Shown here one piece after another: positions 35,752 to 43,960 of a stretch of 64,000 nucleotides of DNA (positions within the stretch are counted from its first letter, which is position 1; every line of letters begins with the position of its first letter). The stretch is from an uncultured Clostridia bacterium (lineage in GTDB: Bacteria > Bacillota > Clostridia > TANB77 > CAG-508): the NCBI GenBank assembly GCA_948678575.1, contig CAPPGO010000003.1:124001-188000 (forward strand), given 5' to 3'. Made by a program: the position numbers and the translations under genes. Below the pieces are notes generated by a model that worked only from the letters and a program-made list of their open reading frames with translations, was not told the origin of the DNA and did no database searches.

Positions 35752-36876
35752 ATGAAAAAAATTTTAATTTTTTATGGTTCTTATGGTGGAGGACATTTAT
35801 CTGCTGCGAAATCAATAAGAAGTTATTTAGAAGAAAACTATTCTGATATTAAAATAGAGATGGTTGACTGTATTGAATATATAAATAAATATGTAAATAA
35901 AGTTACAACAAGTGCTTATAAAGAACTCGCCAAAAAAGCTCCATGGGCTTGGAAAAGAGTTTATAATGATTCTAAAGATGGTGCTTTGGCAAAAATTTCT
36001 ACAACATCTAATAAAGTTATGGCACACAAACTTAATATGTATATACAAGAATTTGCACCAGATTTAATTATTTCTACACATCCATTTAGTACTCAAATGT
36101 GTGGTTTTTTAAAGAAAAAAGAAAAAATAACTTGTGAAATTGCTACAATTCTTACAGATTATCAAATGCACGAACAATGGTTAGAATTTTCAGAATATCA
36201 AGATTATTTCTTTGTTTCAAATGATAAAATGAAGCAAGACATGTGTAAAAAAGGAGTTTCTGAAAATAAGATTTTTGTTACTGGAATACCTGTATCTAAC
36301 AGATTTTTAAAAAAATATAATCGTGAAGAAGTTTGTAAATTATTCGATTTAACTCCAAATAATGAAGTAGTATTATTTTTTGCTGGTGGAGAATTTGGAC
36401 TTGGTAGAAACACAACTGTTATTATGTTAAAAGCATTAATTAGACTTTTCTCTAAATTACAAGTTGTTGCAATTTCTGGTAGAAATCCAAAAATTAATGC
36501 AAAATTTAAACAATTAGTAGAATCAACTGAAAGTAGTGATAGAATTAAAATTGTAGAATTTACTGATAAAGTCCCAGAACTTATGTCTATTGCAAAATTT
36601 GTTATTACAAAACCTGGCGGACTTACTATTACAGAATCTTTAACTTCTCATTTACCAATACTTATTATAAATCCTATTCCTGGTCAAGAAGAAGAAAATG
36701 CTACATTTATTGAAGAAAATGGTGCTGGCATTTGGATAAAAAGCCATGATAATATCGCAAGACATTTAAAAAGTTTATACAGAAATCCAGATTTACTTAT
36801 AAATATGAAAAAATCCGCTGAAACTTTGGCTAAACCAAATTCAACAGAAAATATATGTAAAACGCTACTAAAATAG
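35752..36876 (+). CDS. Processive diacylglycerol/MGDG-type glycosyltransferase
   Basis: A GT28-like glycosyltransferase of the UgtP/MGDG synthase family, which transfers glucose or galactose from a UDP-sugar to diacylglycerol. The N-terminal motif is IFYGSYGGGHLSAAKSI (about residues 5-21). The lipid-acceptor region has KAPWAWKRVYN and DLIISTHPFSTQM, and the C-terminal donor site has TKPGGLTITE and PIPGQEEENA. The length of 374 aa is typical. A TATAAT box lies at 35720-35725 and GAGG precedes the ATG. It is a single gene, ending in a perfect bidirectional terminator shared with recR. Confidence 0.88.
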   Translation: MKKILIFYGSYGGGHLSAAKSIRSYLEENYSDIKIEMVDCIEYINKYVNKVTTSAYKELAKKAPWAWKRVYNDSKDGALAKISTTSNKVMAHKLNMYIQEFAPDLIISTHPFSTQMCGFLKKKEKITCEIATILTDYQMHEQWLEFSEYQDYFFVSNDKMKQDMCKKGVSENKIFVTGIPVSNRFLKKYNREEVCKLFDLTPNNEVVLFFAGGEFGLGRNTTVIMLKALIRLFSKLQVVAISGRNPKINAKFKQLVESTESSDRIKIVEFTDKVPELMSIAKFVITKPGGLTITESLTSHLPILIINPIPGQEEENATFIEENGAGIWIKSHDNIARHLKSLYRNPDLLINMKKSAETLAKPNSTENICKTLLK

Positions 36877-36886
36877 TAGCGTTTTT
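36859..36886. terminator. Bidirectional terminator between the glycosyltransferase and recR
   Basis: AAAACGCTACT pairs with AGTAGCGTTTT and is followed by a T-run on either strand. It overlaps the last codons of the glycosyltransferase. Confidence 0.85.
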
Positions 36887-36894
36887 ATACTTTA

Positions 36895-37494
36895 TTACAT
36901 TTCACTTCTACCTTCTAATGCTTTGCTTAAAGTTACTTCATCTGTATATTCTAAATCTCCTCCTATTGGAATACCACGAGCAATTCTTGTAACTTTTACT
37001 CCTAATGGTTTAACAAGCTTTGATATATACATTGAAGTTGCCTCTCCTTCAACTCTGGGATTAGTCGCCAAAATAATTTCTTTAACTTCTCCTCCCATTA
37101 TTCTAGAAAGCAATTCTTTAATTTTTATATCATCTGGCCCTACTCCATTCATTGGAGATATTGAACCATGAAGTACATGATAAACACCATTAAATTCATG
37201 TGTTCTTTCCATTGCTAAAACATCTCTAACATCTTCTACAACACATATTGTACTTTCATCTCTTTTTGGATTTGAGCAAATATTACAAGGTTCTGTATCA
37301 GATATATTAAAACATTTTGAACAAAATTTTAAATTCTTTTTTGCATTTATAATTGAATCTGTAAATTCTTTTACTTCTTCATTACTTAAATCTAACATAT
37401 AGAAAGCTAATCTTTGAGCTGTTTTATGACCAATACTTGGTAACTTTTCAAAGCTTTCAATTAACTTTTCTATTGATGGTGCATAAAGTGACAT
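36895..37494 (-). CDS. recR: Recombination protein RecR
   Basis: A recombination-mediator protein that loads RecA with RecF/RecO. In order: helix-hairpin-helix (LPSIGHKTAQRLAFYML, about residues 17-33), a four-Cys zinc finger (CSKCFN and CNIC, about 57-72), and a Toprim domain starting ICVVEDVRDVLAMER. The C-terminal Walker-like segment has ARGIPIGGDLEYTDE. The length of 199 aa is standard. It is the last gene of dnaX-ybaB-recR with 18 bases after ybaB. Confidence 0.95.
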   Translation of the reverse strand: MSLYAPSIEKLIESFEKLPSIGHKTAQRLAFYMLDLSNEEVKEFTDSIINAKKNLKFCSKCFNISDTEPCNICSNPKRDESTICVVEDVRDVLAMERTHEFNGVYHVLHGSISPMNGVGPDDIKIKELLSRIMGGEVKEIILATNPRVEGEATSMYISKLVKPLGVKVTRIARGIPIGGDLEYTDEVTLSKALEGRSEM

Positions 37495-37512
37495 TTTTAC
37501 TTCCTCTTTATC

Positions 37513-37857
37513 TTACATTAATCCTGGTATATTATATTTTCCCATTTGTGCTGCTTGAGCTTCATCAACTTTTCTTAAAGCTTCATTTGTAGCTGTTAAA
37601 ATTAAATCTTGTAGCATTTCTACATCATCTGGATCAACAACATCTTTATCTAATTTAATTTCTTTTATAAATTTTGCTCCACTTACTTTTACAGATACTG
37701 CTCCTCCACCAGCTGTTGCATCAAATTCTTTGCTAGCAAGTTCATTTTGTGAATTTTCAATATCAGCTTGCATTTTTTTAGCTTCTTTCATAAGTTGGTT
37801 GATGTTCATTCCACCAAAACCTCCCATACCTCCTGGGAAACCTCCTCTTTTTGCCAT
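37513..37857 (-). CDS. ybaB: YbaB/EbfC nucleoid-associated protein
   Basis: A small DNA-binding dimer of the YbaB/EbfC family. A Gly/Met-rich N-terminus (GGFPGGMGGFGGMN) precedes the helix NQLMKEAKKMQADIEN, then the conserved FDATAGGGAVSVKVSG and the C-terminal LQDLILTATNEALRKVDE. At 114 aa the length is usual. It lies between dnaX and recR, the conserved arrangement in many bacteria. Confidence 0.93.
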   Translation of the reverse strand: MAKRGGFPGGMGGFGGMNINQLMKEAKKMQADIENSQNELASKEFDATAGGGAVSVKVSGAKFIKEIKLDKDVVDPDDVEMLQDLILTATNEALRKVDEAQAAQMGKYNIPGLM

Positions 37858-37870
37858 TAGTTTATCCTCC

Positions 37871-39457
37871 TTATTCTATTATATTTATATCTATACCTAG
37901 CTCTTGCAAAGGTAATTTTTTTTCTTTTTCTTCTGGCATTTTAACCTTACTATCTTTTAATTTTATATTCATTTGATTTCCTGTAATTGCAAATATTGCT
38001 TTCATTAAATCGTTTCTATTATTTGGATCATTTATAACTTTTTCATTAAATGGTGTAAGTCCATTTGGAAATTCAATTTCTATATTTAAGTCATCAATTT
38101 GGACTGCTCTACTGTTTAAAAGTGTTGTATATAGCATCATTTTCTTACTTTGTTTTAAATTATCTATAACTTTTCTCCAAAAATCACTTTGATTAATTTT
38201 ATTTGATGTTGTAACACTTCTTTTTGGTGCTATCTCTGCATTTGCAACTTTGGATTGCTTATCAGATGTATAATTATTTTGTGAACTTTGCACATTTTCT
38301 AATGAATTTATATTATTAATTTTACTCTCTAATTTATCTATTCTATTTTGTAATTCTTGAACATCTCCTGATGTCATATTTACTGACATACAAGCTTTTA
38401 TAATTCCTGTTTGAAACATTATAGTTTTTTGATTTGACCATTTTAAATTATTTTCTAATTCTGACAAACCATATATAATTCCTAAAAGCCTATCTTTATT
38501 AGCAGTTTCTGCTAAACTTTTTATATCTTCCAATTCTTCTATTGAATACAATGATAAATTTCCCGTTGCTTTATAAACTAAAATATCTTTTATATATTTA
38601 ATTATTTCCCATAAGAAATTATATAAATCTTTTCCTTCATTTATGACTTCATCTACTGCACTTAATGCATCTATTTCATTGTTTTGAAGAATTGCTTTTG
38701 ATATTTTATTTATATATTGTAAATTTGGAATTCCAACTAAATCTTTAACTACATTAGCTGTAATTTCTTCTGTACTTTCTTGGCTACATCTTTCTAAAAT
38801 ACTGATAGCATCTCTCATTGCGCCTTCTGATAATACTGCAATAATATTTAATGCTTCTTCATTTATTTTTATATTAGCTTCATTACAAATAATTTTTAAT
38901 CTTTTTATAACATCTTCATTTGATATTTTTTTAAAATCAAATCTTTGACATCTTGAAAGAATTGTTGTTGGTAATTTTTGTGGTTCTGTTGTAGCTAAAA
39001 TAAATTTAACATGTTCTGGTGGTTCTTCTAAAGTTTTTAATAAAGCATTAAAAGCACCAACTGACAACATGTGAACCTCATCTATTATATATACCCTATA
39101 CTTTGCTTTTGTTGGCAAAAAGTTTACTTCATCTCTAATTGTTCTAATATCTTCTACACTATTGTTTGATGCAGCATCCATTTCAACAACATCTGTTAAT
39201 GAACCATTTAAAATCTCTTTACATATTTCACATTCATTGCAAGGTTCTCCATCTTGGAGATTTAAACAATTTACTGCTCTTGCAAGAATTTTAGCAGATG
39301 ATGTTTTTCCTGTTCCACGTCCACCATTAAATAAATATGCATGTCCCACTCTTTCTGCCATAATCTGATTTTTTAAAGTTTTTGTAATATGATCTTGTCC
39401 AACCATATCTGCAAATTTGATTGGTCTAAATGTTCTATATAATGCTGTATATGCCAT
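37871..39457 (-). CDS. dnaX: DNA polymerase III subunits gamma/tau
   Basis: The clamp-loader ATPase. Walker A is GGRGTGKTSSA (about residues 45-55), followed by a four-Cys zinc module (CLNLQDGEPCNECEIC), Walker B IIDEVHML, sensor 1 TTEPQKLPTTILSRC, and domain III (about 230-370). The C-terminal tau part is short, giving 528 aa. No gamma frameshift is needed to read the gene, although an A-run near the C-terminus could slip. The SRP RNA lies just upstream and ybaB-recR follow, the classic order. Confidence 0.93.
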   Translation of the reverse strand: MAYTALYRTFRPIKFADMVGQDHITKTLKNQIMAERVGHAYLFNGGRGTGKTSSAKILARAVNCLNLQDGEPCNECEICKEILNGSLTDVVEMDAASNNSVEDIRTIRDEVNFLPTKAKYRVYIIDEVHMLSVGAFNALLKTLEEPPEHVKFILATTEPQKLPTTILSRCQRFDFKKISNEDVIKRLKIICNEANIKINEEALNIIAVLSEGAMRDAISILERCSQESTEEITANVVKDLVGIPNLQYINKISKAILQNNEIDALSAVDEVINEGKDLYNFLWEIIKYIKDILVYKATGNLSLYSIEELEDIKSLAETANKDRLLGIIYGLSELENNLKWSNQKTIMFQTGIIKACMSVNMTSGDVQELQNRIDKLESKINNINSLENVQSSQNNYTSDKQSKVANAEIAPKRSVTTSNKINQSDFWRKVIDNLKQSKKMMLYTTLLNSRAVQIDDLNIEIEFPNGLTPFNEKVINDPNNRNDLMKAIFAITGNQMNIKLKDSKVKMPEEKEKKLPLQELGIDINIIE

Positions 39458-39478
39458 TTTTACCTCCTAAAACTTAAA

Positions 39479-39596
39479 AGGCTTTCCTTTGGGAAGGCAT
39501 GCAAACTCACATAAATACACTACTTATCGCTGCTTTCTTCCGAACCTGACGAGATTCATAGCTTTTTATTGAAGCATACCTTCCCAAAGAAAAGCC
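39479..39596 (-). ncRNA. ffs: Small bacterial signal recognition particle RNA (4.5S type)
   Basis: Read on the minus strand, the ends pair in a long helix (GGCTTTTCTTTGGGAAGG with CCTTCCCAAAGGAAAGCC). The apex carries GTCAGGTTCGGAAGAAAGC, almost the universal SRP domain IV sequence. The two differences from GTCAGGTCCGGAAGGAAGC change a C-G pair to U-A, so the GGAA tetraloop helix is kept. Position between the tadA region and dnaX is standard in Firmicutes. The ends are approximate. Confidence 0.9.
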
Positions 39597-39650
39597 GTCT
39601 TAAATTCATTAATGATTATATAATGGAAATTTTCTTTTTGCAATACCTTT

Positions 39651-40379
39651 TTAAATTCTTTTAAATATTACATTAGAAAAATCTGTTAATTCTATTTGTG
39701 AAGAACCTTTTTCTATTATTTCATCTGTTGGCATTTCCATACTTAAAGTACCTTTATAACTTACATTTGAATTTGTTTCTATTATAATGTCAAAACTTAA
39801 TTGCAATTTAATTTCTTCCAAAGATACTCCTAAATTTTGAAGTAATCTTCCATCATATATGATTTCTGTATCCTCATTGGATAAATATCTTCCCAAATCT
39901 TCTAATGCTAATCTAAAACCTAGAACTCCTCCATTATTTGCAATTTCAAGTGATTTCATGTCATCTAATTTACCACCAGTATATACAATTTTATCATGCA
40001 AATAATCTTGTTCACTATATGTATATAAATTATCTAAATCTGCTGTTGGTCTATATATTTTTACATTTCCCTTTTGTGGTGATTTTACTAAATTAAAATT
40101 CTCGATAGTAATTTGTTTAATTGTTTCATCTGTTTCTTCTTTTGCATCTACATAAATATATAAATCATTTATTTCAGTAACATTTATATTCCAAATGTGT
40201 TCTGGATCATCACTAAATTCACCATCTACTGTACTAATCATAAGTATTTTATCAATTTCATAAGGCAAAGATTTTTCACCTTCTACTTCATATCTAAGCA
40301 TAATAGCAATGCCAATAGTTATTAAAATAATAACTACTGCTATAAATATACACCTTTTAAATAATTGATTTTTTTTCAT
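39651..40379 (-). CDS. Unrecognised membrane-anchored protein (242 aa)
   Basis: One N-terminal membrane helix (residues about 10-29, CIFIAVVIILITIGIAIML) is followed by an extracytoplasmic domain of about 210 residues. That domain is rich in beta-type sequence and acidic residues (for example TVDGEFSDDPEHIWNI). No catalytic motif is visible and I do not recognise the family. The gene overlaps the 3' end of tadA by 23 bases on the same strand, which suggests translational coupling, and it ends before the SRP RNA. Confidence 0.65.
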   Translation of the reverse strand: MKKNQLFKRCIFIAVVIILITIGIAIMLRYEVEGEKSLPYEIDKILMISTVDGEFSDDPEHIWNINVTEINDLYIYVDAKEETDETIKQITIENFNLVKSPQKGNVKIYRPTADLDNLYTYSEQDYLHDKIVYTGGKLDDMKSLEIANNGGVLGFRLALEDLGRYLSNEDTEIIYDGRLLQNLGVSLEEIKLQLSFDIIIETNSNVSYKGTLSMEMPTDEIIEKGSSQIELTDFSNVIFKRI

Positions 40380-40839
40380 TTTTATTCCTCTCTCTTAAAA
40401 ATTTGAAAAAATCTTTTAAAACTTTCTCACAATCTTTTTGTAATATATCTCTTTCAATTTCGATTGTATGATTAAATTTTACATCTTCTAATAAATTTAT
40501 TTTAGAACCACAAGCACCAGTTTTAGGATCATTTGTACCAATATACAATTTTCTAATTCGTGCATTAATTAAAGCTCCTGTACACATAGTACATGGCTCT
40601 AATGTAACATACATATCACAATCTGTTAATCTCCAACTACCAAGCTTTTTACAAGCTTTTTGAATTGCTAAAATTTCAGCGTGTGAAATTGCACTTGAAC
40701 TTGTCTCCTTCAAATTGTGTGCTCTTGCTATTACTTTATTATCTTTTACAATTATAGCTCCAACTGGTACTTCTTCTTTATCGTATGCTTTATTTGCTTC
40801 TTTTAGAGCTAATTTCATAAATTTTTCTTTATTTTCCAT
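40357..40839 (-). CDS. tadA: tRNA-specific adenosine deaminase
   Basis: Deaminates A34 to inosine in tRNA-Arg(ACG), so that one tRNA reads CGU, CGC and CGA. The zinc site is HAEILAI (His with catalytic Glu, about residues 53-59) and PCTMC (about 83-87). The ATG at 40839 is chosen because the protein then starts MENKEKFMKLALKEANKAY, as is normal; the frame upstream encodes an unconvincing extension. The length is 160 aa. This activity does not cover CGG, which matters for the CGG frameshift pattern seen elsewhere in the window. It is upstream of the membrane-anchored 242-aa gene. Confidence 0.93.
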   Translation of the reverse strand: MENKEKFMKLALKEANKAYDKEEVPVGAIIVKDNKVIARAHNLKETSSSAISHAEILAIQKACKKLGSWRLTDCDMYVTLEPCTMCTGALINARIRKLYIGTNDPKTGACGSKINLLEDVKFNHTIEIERDILQKDCEKVLKDFFKFLRERNKNEKKSII

Positions 40840-40891
40840 ACCTAAATAATACCATATATCGACAAAAAACACAATAAAAGTTTTTTGGGGC

Positions 40892-40946
40892 AAAAAAAAA
40901 CAGAGGTCGGACAGTATCACTATGATACGCCCTATTTTACCTCTTT
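40892..40946 (-). terminator. Terminator of secreted paralogue 1
   Basis: On the minus strand AGAGGT (40944-40939) pairs with ACCTCT (40907-40902), with a GTATCA/TGATAC inner stem, and is followed by nine T residues. It directly abuts the inverted-repeat copy at 40947-40960. Confidence 0.8.
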
Positions 40947-40960
40947 GAACTCAAACCAGC
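40947..40960. repeat. Inverted repeat around secreted paralogue 1, downstream copy
   Basis: GAACTCAAACCAGC on the plus strand is the exact reverse complement of 42296-42309. It lies two bases from the terminator stem. In the transcript it reads GCUGGUUUGAGUUC and can pair with the leader copy over 14 bp. Confidence 0.75.
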
Positions 40961-41028
40961 ATTTAACTACTTAATAACTAATAACTCTCATTCAAATTTT
41001 CAGCTACAATACTTGCAACATAACAAAA

Positions 41029-42252
41029 CTATTTGGTAAATTTTTTCCACTTTCCATTAGCTTTGTATTTGTTTACTCTGCCTGCTTTGTCCGTTTTGAT
41101 GGCTGTAACTTTACTTGCGAACGATTTAACTGATTTTCCATCATAATAATAGCCTTTTTGATTTGGTAAGAACCAAACTGACGATCCCTTTGCAGAAACA
41201 CCAAAGTCCTTTGCCCCAATGCTTTTTGAAAGCTTTTTATTCTTCCAATATAAGCAATTGTTTTTAGCTACTAAACTTCCGATAAGTGTTTTTCCGTTGT
41301 AAGCCATTGACTTATTGGAAAAATTTTTCACTTTGGAAACTTTTTTTGATGAAACTTTCTTAGGCTCCTTAATCACTTCTGATACAGGATGTCTTTTCTT
41401 GTCAGTTACGATTTCTTTAATAAAGCCATTATCATTTTTATCAAACGAATATACAACTTCATCATTCAAAATCTCATACGCTGTTGAATAACCATCTGCA
41501 TACGTAAACTCATAAAGTTTTCCGCTCAAATCATAGACATATACAGAATACTGCGCCGTATAGCCTACAAATTTGCCACCTTTACAGGTTTTGGATAAAG
41601 TTTTTTTGAATTGTTTTACATACACACTGGAATTGTAGCATTCAGTTGTTGCAGTCAGTTTATTCTTAAAGTAGGCATCATAACCTATCTTTTCAGCATT
41701 TCCACCTACTGCATACTGATGAACATAGCTACCAGTTGTTACAGTGGCATCCTCATGTCGTGAATAACTTCCAGAGAATACCAGTTCTGATAAACTTTTT
41801 ACGGTTCCATCAGATAACATTACTTTTACAGCAAAATCTTCATTGTCCAAAACAAAATATTTGCCTGTAACGCTACTAACGCTCTGATATGCATTACTTA
41901 ATGATTCTTCCAACCGACGAATTTCTCCGCCATTTGATATTGCAAAAAACATTCCCGCTTTGTTTGTAGCCACTGTCGGCTCTTTCAAAGAGAAATTTGC
42001 AATGTCCTTCATACTAAGCACTCCTGACTGATCGTATAACTCTGCACCTTTCAATGCCATTCTGTCATCGATCTTGTAGGCATTTGCTTTGCCGTCAAAA
42101 TCATAATGCTGTACATGAAACATACCGTTTTTATCATCTTTCCACTGATAGCCATAAGGCTCATTTGTGGACGCCTGAACGGTAATATTTGGAACAAATC
42201 CTAATAATGCAACTACTATTGCCAAACACAAACTCTTTAATGCTTTACTCAT
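41029..42252 (-). CDS. Secreted protein of unknown function, paralogue 1 (407 aa)
   Basis: The ATG at 42252 is chosen because AGAAGGGGG precedes it and MSKALKSLCLAIVVALLGFV opens a signal peptide; the frame upstream lies in the structured leader. The mature protein starts near NEPYGYQWKDDKNG and is rich in Tyr, Lys and Ser. It has a conserved CKGGKFVGY segment shared with its neighbour at 42550, and a Lys-rich linker (about residues 280-300) before a C-terminal domain containing KSMAYNGKTLIGSL. I do not recognise the family. G+C is clearly higher than in flanking genes, and an ordinary in-frame CGG occurs at 41914-41916, unlike native genes. Signs of transfer are strong. Shared leader and terminator design with paralogue 2 is described separately. 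Confidence 0.75.
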   Translation of the reverse strand: MSKALKSLCLAIVVALLGFVPNITVQASTNEPYGYQWKDDKNGMFHVQHYDFDGKANAYKIDDRMALKGAELYDQSGVLSMKDIANFSLKEPTVATNKAGMFFAISNGGEIRRLEESLSNAYQSVSSVTGKYFVLDNEDFAVKVMLSDGTVKSLSELVFSGSYSRHEDATVTTGSYVHQYAVGGNAEKIGYDAYFKNKLTATTECYNSSVYVKQFKKTLSKTCKGGKFVGYTAQYSVYVYDLSGKLYEFTYADGYSTAYEILNDEVVYSFDKNDNGFIKEIVTDKKRHPVSEVIKEPKKVSSKKVSKVKNFSNKSMAYNGKTLIGSLVAKNNCLYWKNKKLSKSIGAKDFGVSAKGSSVWFLPNQKGYYYDGKSVKSFASKVTAIKTDKAGRVNKYKANGKWKKFTK

Positions 42253-42295
42253 AATGAATCCCCCTTCTAATAAGAAAAAAATGGTTCTTGGTTTG

Positions 42296-42309
42296 GCTGG
42301 TTTGAGTTC
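42296..42309. repeat. Inverted repeat around secreted paralogue 1, leader copy
   Basis: GCTGGTTTGAGTTC on the plus strand; in the transcript GAACUCAAACCAGC. It abuts leader hairpin 2 with no gap, lies between promoter and start codon, and is complementary to the copy at 40947-40960. Confidence 0.75.
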
Positions 42310-42382
42310 TTTCGCGGTAACCCCGCAAAAAAAATTATATAAAAGTTGTAATGCGAAAAGCATTATAACTACTCTTATTATA
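42310..42382 (-). promoter_or_regulatory. Promoter -10 and structured leader of paralogue 1
   Basis: TATAAT lies at 42382-42377 on the minus strand. Hairpin 1 pairs 42369-42360 with 42354-42345 (9 of 10 pairs). Hairpin 2 pairs UUUUGCGG (42330-42323) with CCGCGAAA (42317-42310) around the 5-base loop GGUUA. The same two-hairpin order occurs upstream of paralogue 2. Confidence 0.65.
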
Positions 42383-42424
42383 CCATATTTTTGAAAAATA
42401 GTAAAATTGTTATGTAAATGTAAT

Positions 42425-42471
42425 AAAAAAGCCAAACTGAGGATGCCATTATGACATTCCCCAGTTTGGTT
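42425..42471 (-). terminator. Terminator of secreted paralogue 2
   Basis: On the minus strand CCAAACTG (42469-42462) pairs with CAGTTTGG (42439-42432) and a T-run follows. It abuts the inverted-repeat copy at 42472. Confidence 0.8.
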
Positions 42472-42485
42472 GAACCCAAGCTAGC
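42472..42485. repeat. Inverted repeat around secreted paralogue 2, downstream copy
   Basis: GAACCCAAGCTAGC on the plus strand is the reverse complement of 43824-43836 apart from one bulged A. It corresponds position for position to the element of paralogue 1 (GAACTCAAACCAGC) with three substitutions. Confidence 0.7.
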
Positions 42486-42549
42486 TTATTATTTCATTCT
42501 GCTATGAAAAATTTATGCGATTAAAACTTCTGAAATGCTTAAAATATGC

Positions 42550-43785
42550 TCAGTCTATATTATGCCACACACCATCAGAAGACTTGTACTGCATTACTCT
42601 TCCGTTGTCATCATATTTCAGACGAAGTGCATTTGACGCAATAAACTGGCCATTTACATACAAGTCATCATTGCCATTGATCCAGACAGGACGGCAACTT
42701 GCTGTAACACCGAACTCACTGCTCTCGTAGCTGTTTGCCTGTTCAACGCCCTTCCAGTACAACTTCTTAGACTTCAAGGAAAGCGTACCCAAATGGGTTG
42801 CTCCATCATAAGCCATAGATTTGCTCTGAAAGTTTTTTACTTCGGTTACATTGCCAACAGGCGTAGTGTTGTTTCCACCGTTGTTGCCCGGAACCTGTGA
42901 TGCTGGAAAATTAATAGTTTCGTCCACACCATAAGTCCCCTTGTCTGTCACTATTCCATTTATGAATCCATACGCATTCTTCGTGAAATAGTACACAATC
43001 ACATTGGACACAACAGGATGAGCAGTCAAAAAGCCCTCCTTGTACCAGAATTCATAAACCGTTAAGTTTGTGAAATCGTACAGAAGTACGCTATATTGAC
43101 CATTGTAGCCTACAAACTTGCCGCCTTTGCATGTATCCGACAGCAAACGCTGAACTGTCTCCACCCAGACATTGCTGTCTTTCGCATAGGTGGTGACAAT
43201 GATGTTACCATTATAATAAGCATCATATCCTATCTTCTCGGGATCACCCTCGACAGCATACATTTTAACCATGCTATTGGTAACAGCAGGATCAGTGTGG
43301 CGAAGATAACTGCCCGAAAAAGTCAAACTTGACAATTTCTTGCTGCTATTCTTGCCGATGGCCTTTTCGCCCAGTCCTTCTACATCTGTGGTAAAATACT
43401 TGCTGACAAAGGAACTCACTTTATATGTGTTGTTAATGGATTCAGACATATACCGGGTCTCCCCAGCATTGGATACAAAATGTAATCCATCTTCATCAAA
43501 AACAACAGTCTGCTTTTCCTCGGAAAATTCCGCCAAATCGCTAACGATCAAGGTCCCCGCCATATCATACAGCAGATTATCTTTAATCACCACGCGATCG
43601 CTTATGCGATATGCTCCTGCACGCGAATCATATTCATAGTACTGAACATGCCATACATGAGCGTTATCATCGTACCAAGTAAAGCCATAAGGTGAGTTAT
43701 CCTCTGCGTTTGCTGCAAAAGCCGTTGTGCTCATCATTCCAAGCACAAGTACTACCATCAAGAACATGCTAACAATTTTCTTCAT
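42550..43785 (-). CDS. Secreted protein of unknown function, paralogue 2 (411 aa)
   Basis: A signal peptide (MKKIVSMFLMVVLVLGMMSTTAFAANA) precedes a mature start at about NSPYGFTWYDDN, the counterpart of NEPYGYQW in paralogue 1. Shared landmarks are FSGSY-RH, EKIGYDAYY, the CKGGKFVGY segment and a C-terminal domain with KSMAYDG. A Gly/Asn/Pro-rich linker lies around residues 290-310. The family is not recognised. Codons such as GGC, CTG, ACC and GTC are frequent, unlike the surrounding AT-rich genes, and an in-frame CGG is used at 43453-43455. The start follows an AAAGGAG site. Duplication with paralogue 1 and acquisition from a higher-GC relative is the likely history. Confidence 0.75.
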   Translation of the reverse strand: MKKIVSMFLMVVLVLGMMSTTAFAANAEDNSPYGFTWYDDNAHVWHVQYYEYDSRAGAYRISDRVVIKDNLLYDMAGTLIVSDLAEFSEEKQTVVFDEDGLHFVSNAGETRYMSESINNTYKVSSFVSKYFTTDVEGLGEKAIGKNSSKKLSSLTFSGSYLRHTDPAVTNSMVKMYAVEGDPEKIGYDAYYNGNIIVTTYAKDSNVWVETVQRLLSDTCKGGKFVGYNGQYSVLLYDFTNLTVYEFWYKEGFLTAHPVVSNVIVYYFTKNAYGFINGIVTDKGTYGVDETINFPASQVPGNNGGNNTTPVGNVTEVKNFQSKSMAYDGATHLGTLSLKSKKLYWKGVEQANSYESSEFGVTASCRPVWINGNDDLYVNGQFIASNALRLKYDDNGRVMQYKSSDGVWHNID

Positions 43786-43823
43786 GATAAACTCCTTTCA
43801 AAAAACAATTTTTTGGGTGTCTT

Positions 43824-43836
43824 GCTAGCTGGGTTC
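43824..43836. repeat. Inverted repeat around secreted paralogue 2, leader copy
   Basis: GCTAGCTGGGTTC on the plus strand; in the transcript GAACCCAGCUAGC. It directly abuts leader hairpin 2 and matches the downstream copy at 42472-42485 with one bulged base. Confidence 0.7.
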
Positions 43837-43912
43837 TTGTCACGATACACTCGCAACAAAAATATAGATAACTGTTGAATACGCAAAGCGCATTCCCAGT
43901 ACTTATATTATA
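43837..43912 (-). promoter_or_regulatory. Promoter -10 and structured leader of paralogue 2
   Basis: TATAAT lies at 43912-43907 on the minus strand. Hairpin 1 is GAAUGCGC/GCGUAUUC (43895-43888, 43884-43877). Hairpin 2 is UUGUUGCGA/UCGUGACAA (43859-43851, 43845-43837), with two G-U pairs and the 5-base loop GUGUA. Stems and loop size match paralogue 1 although the bases differ. Confidence 0.65.
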
Positions 43913-43960
43913 CCACTTTTGGTAATTTAAGTAAACTAGTTTATGTTTACCTAAATTATC

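Noticed and set aside
37871..39457. Programmed frameshift in dnaX producing gamma and tau
   Set aside because: The frame is complete, and no typical A-AAA-AAG slip site followed by a hairpin was evident at the expected domain boundary.
42253..42435. N-terminal extension of secreted paralogue 1 upstream of 42252
   Set aside because: It would run through the promoter and leader hairpins, has no ribosome binding site and would bury the signal peptide.
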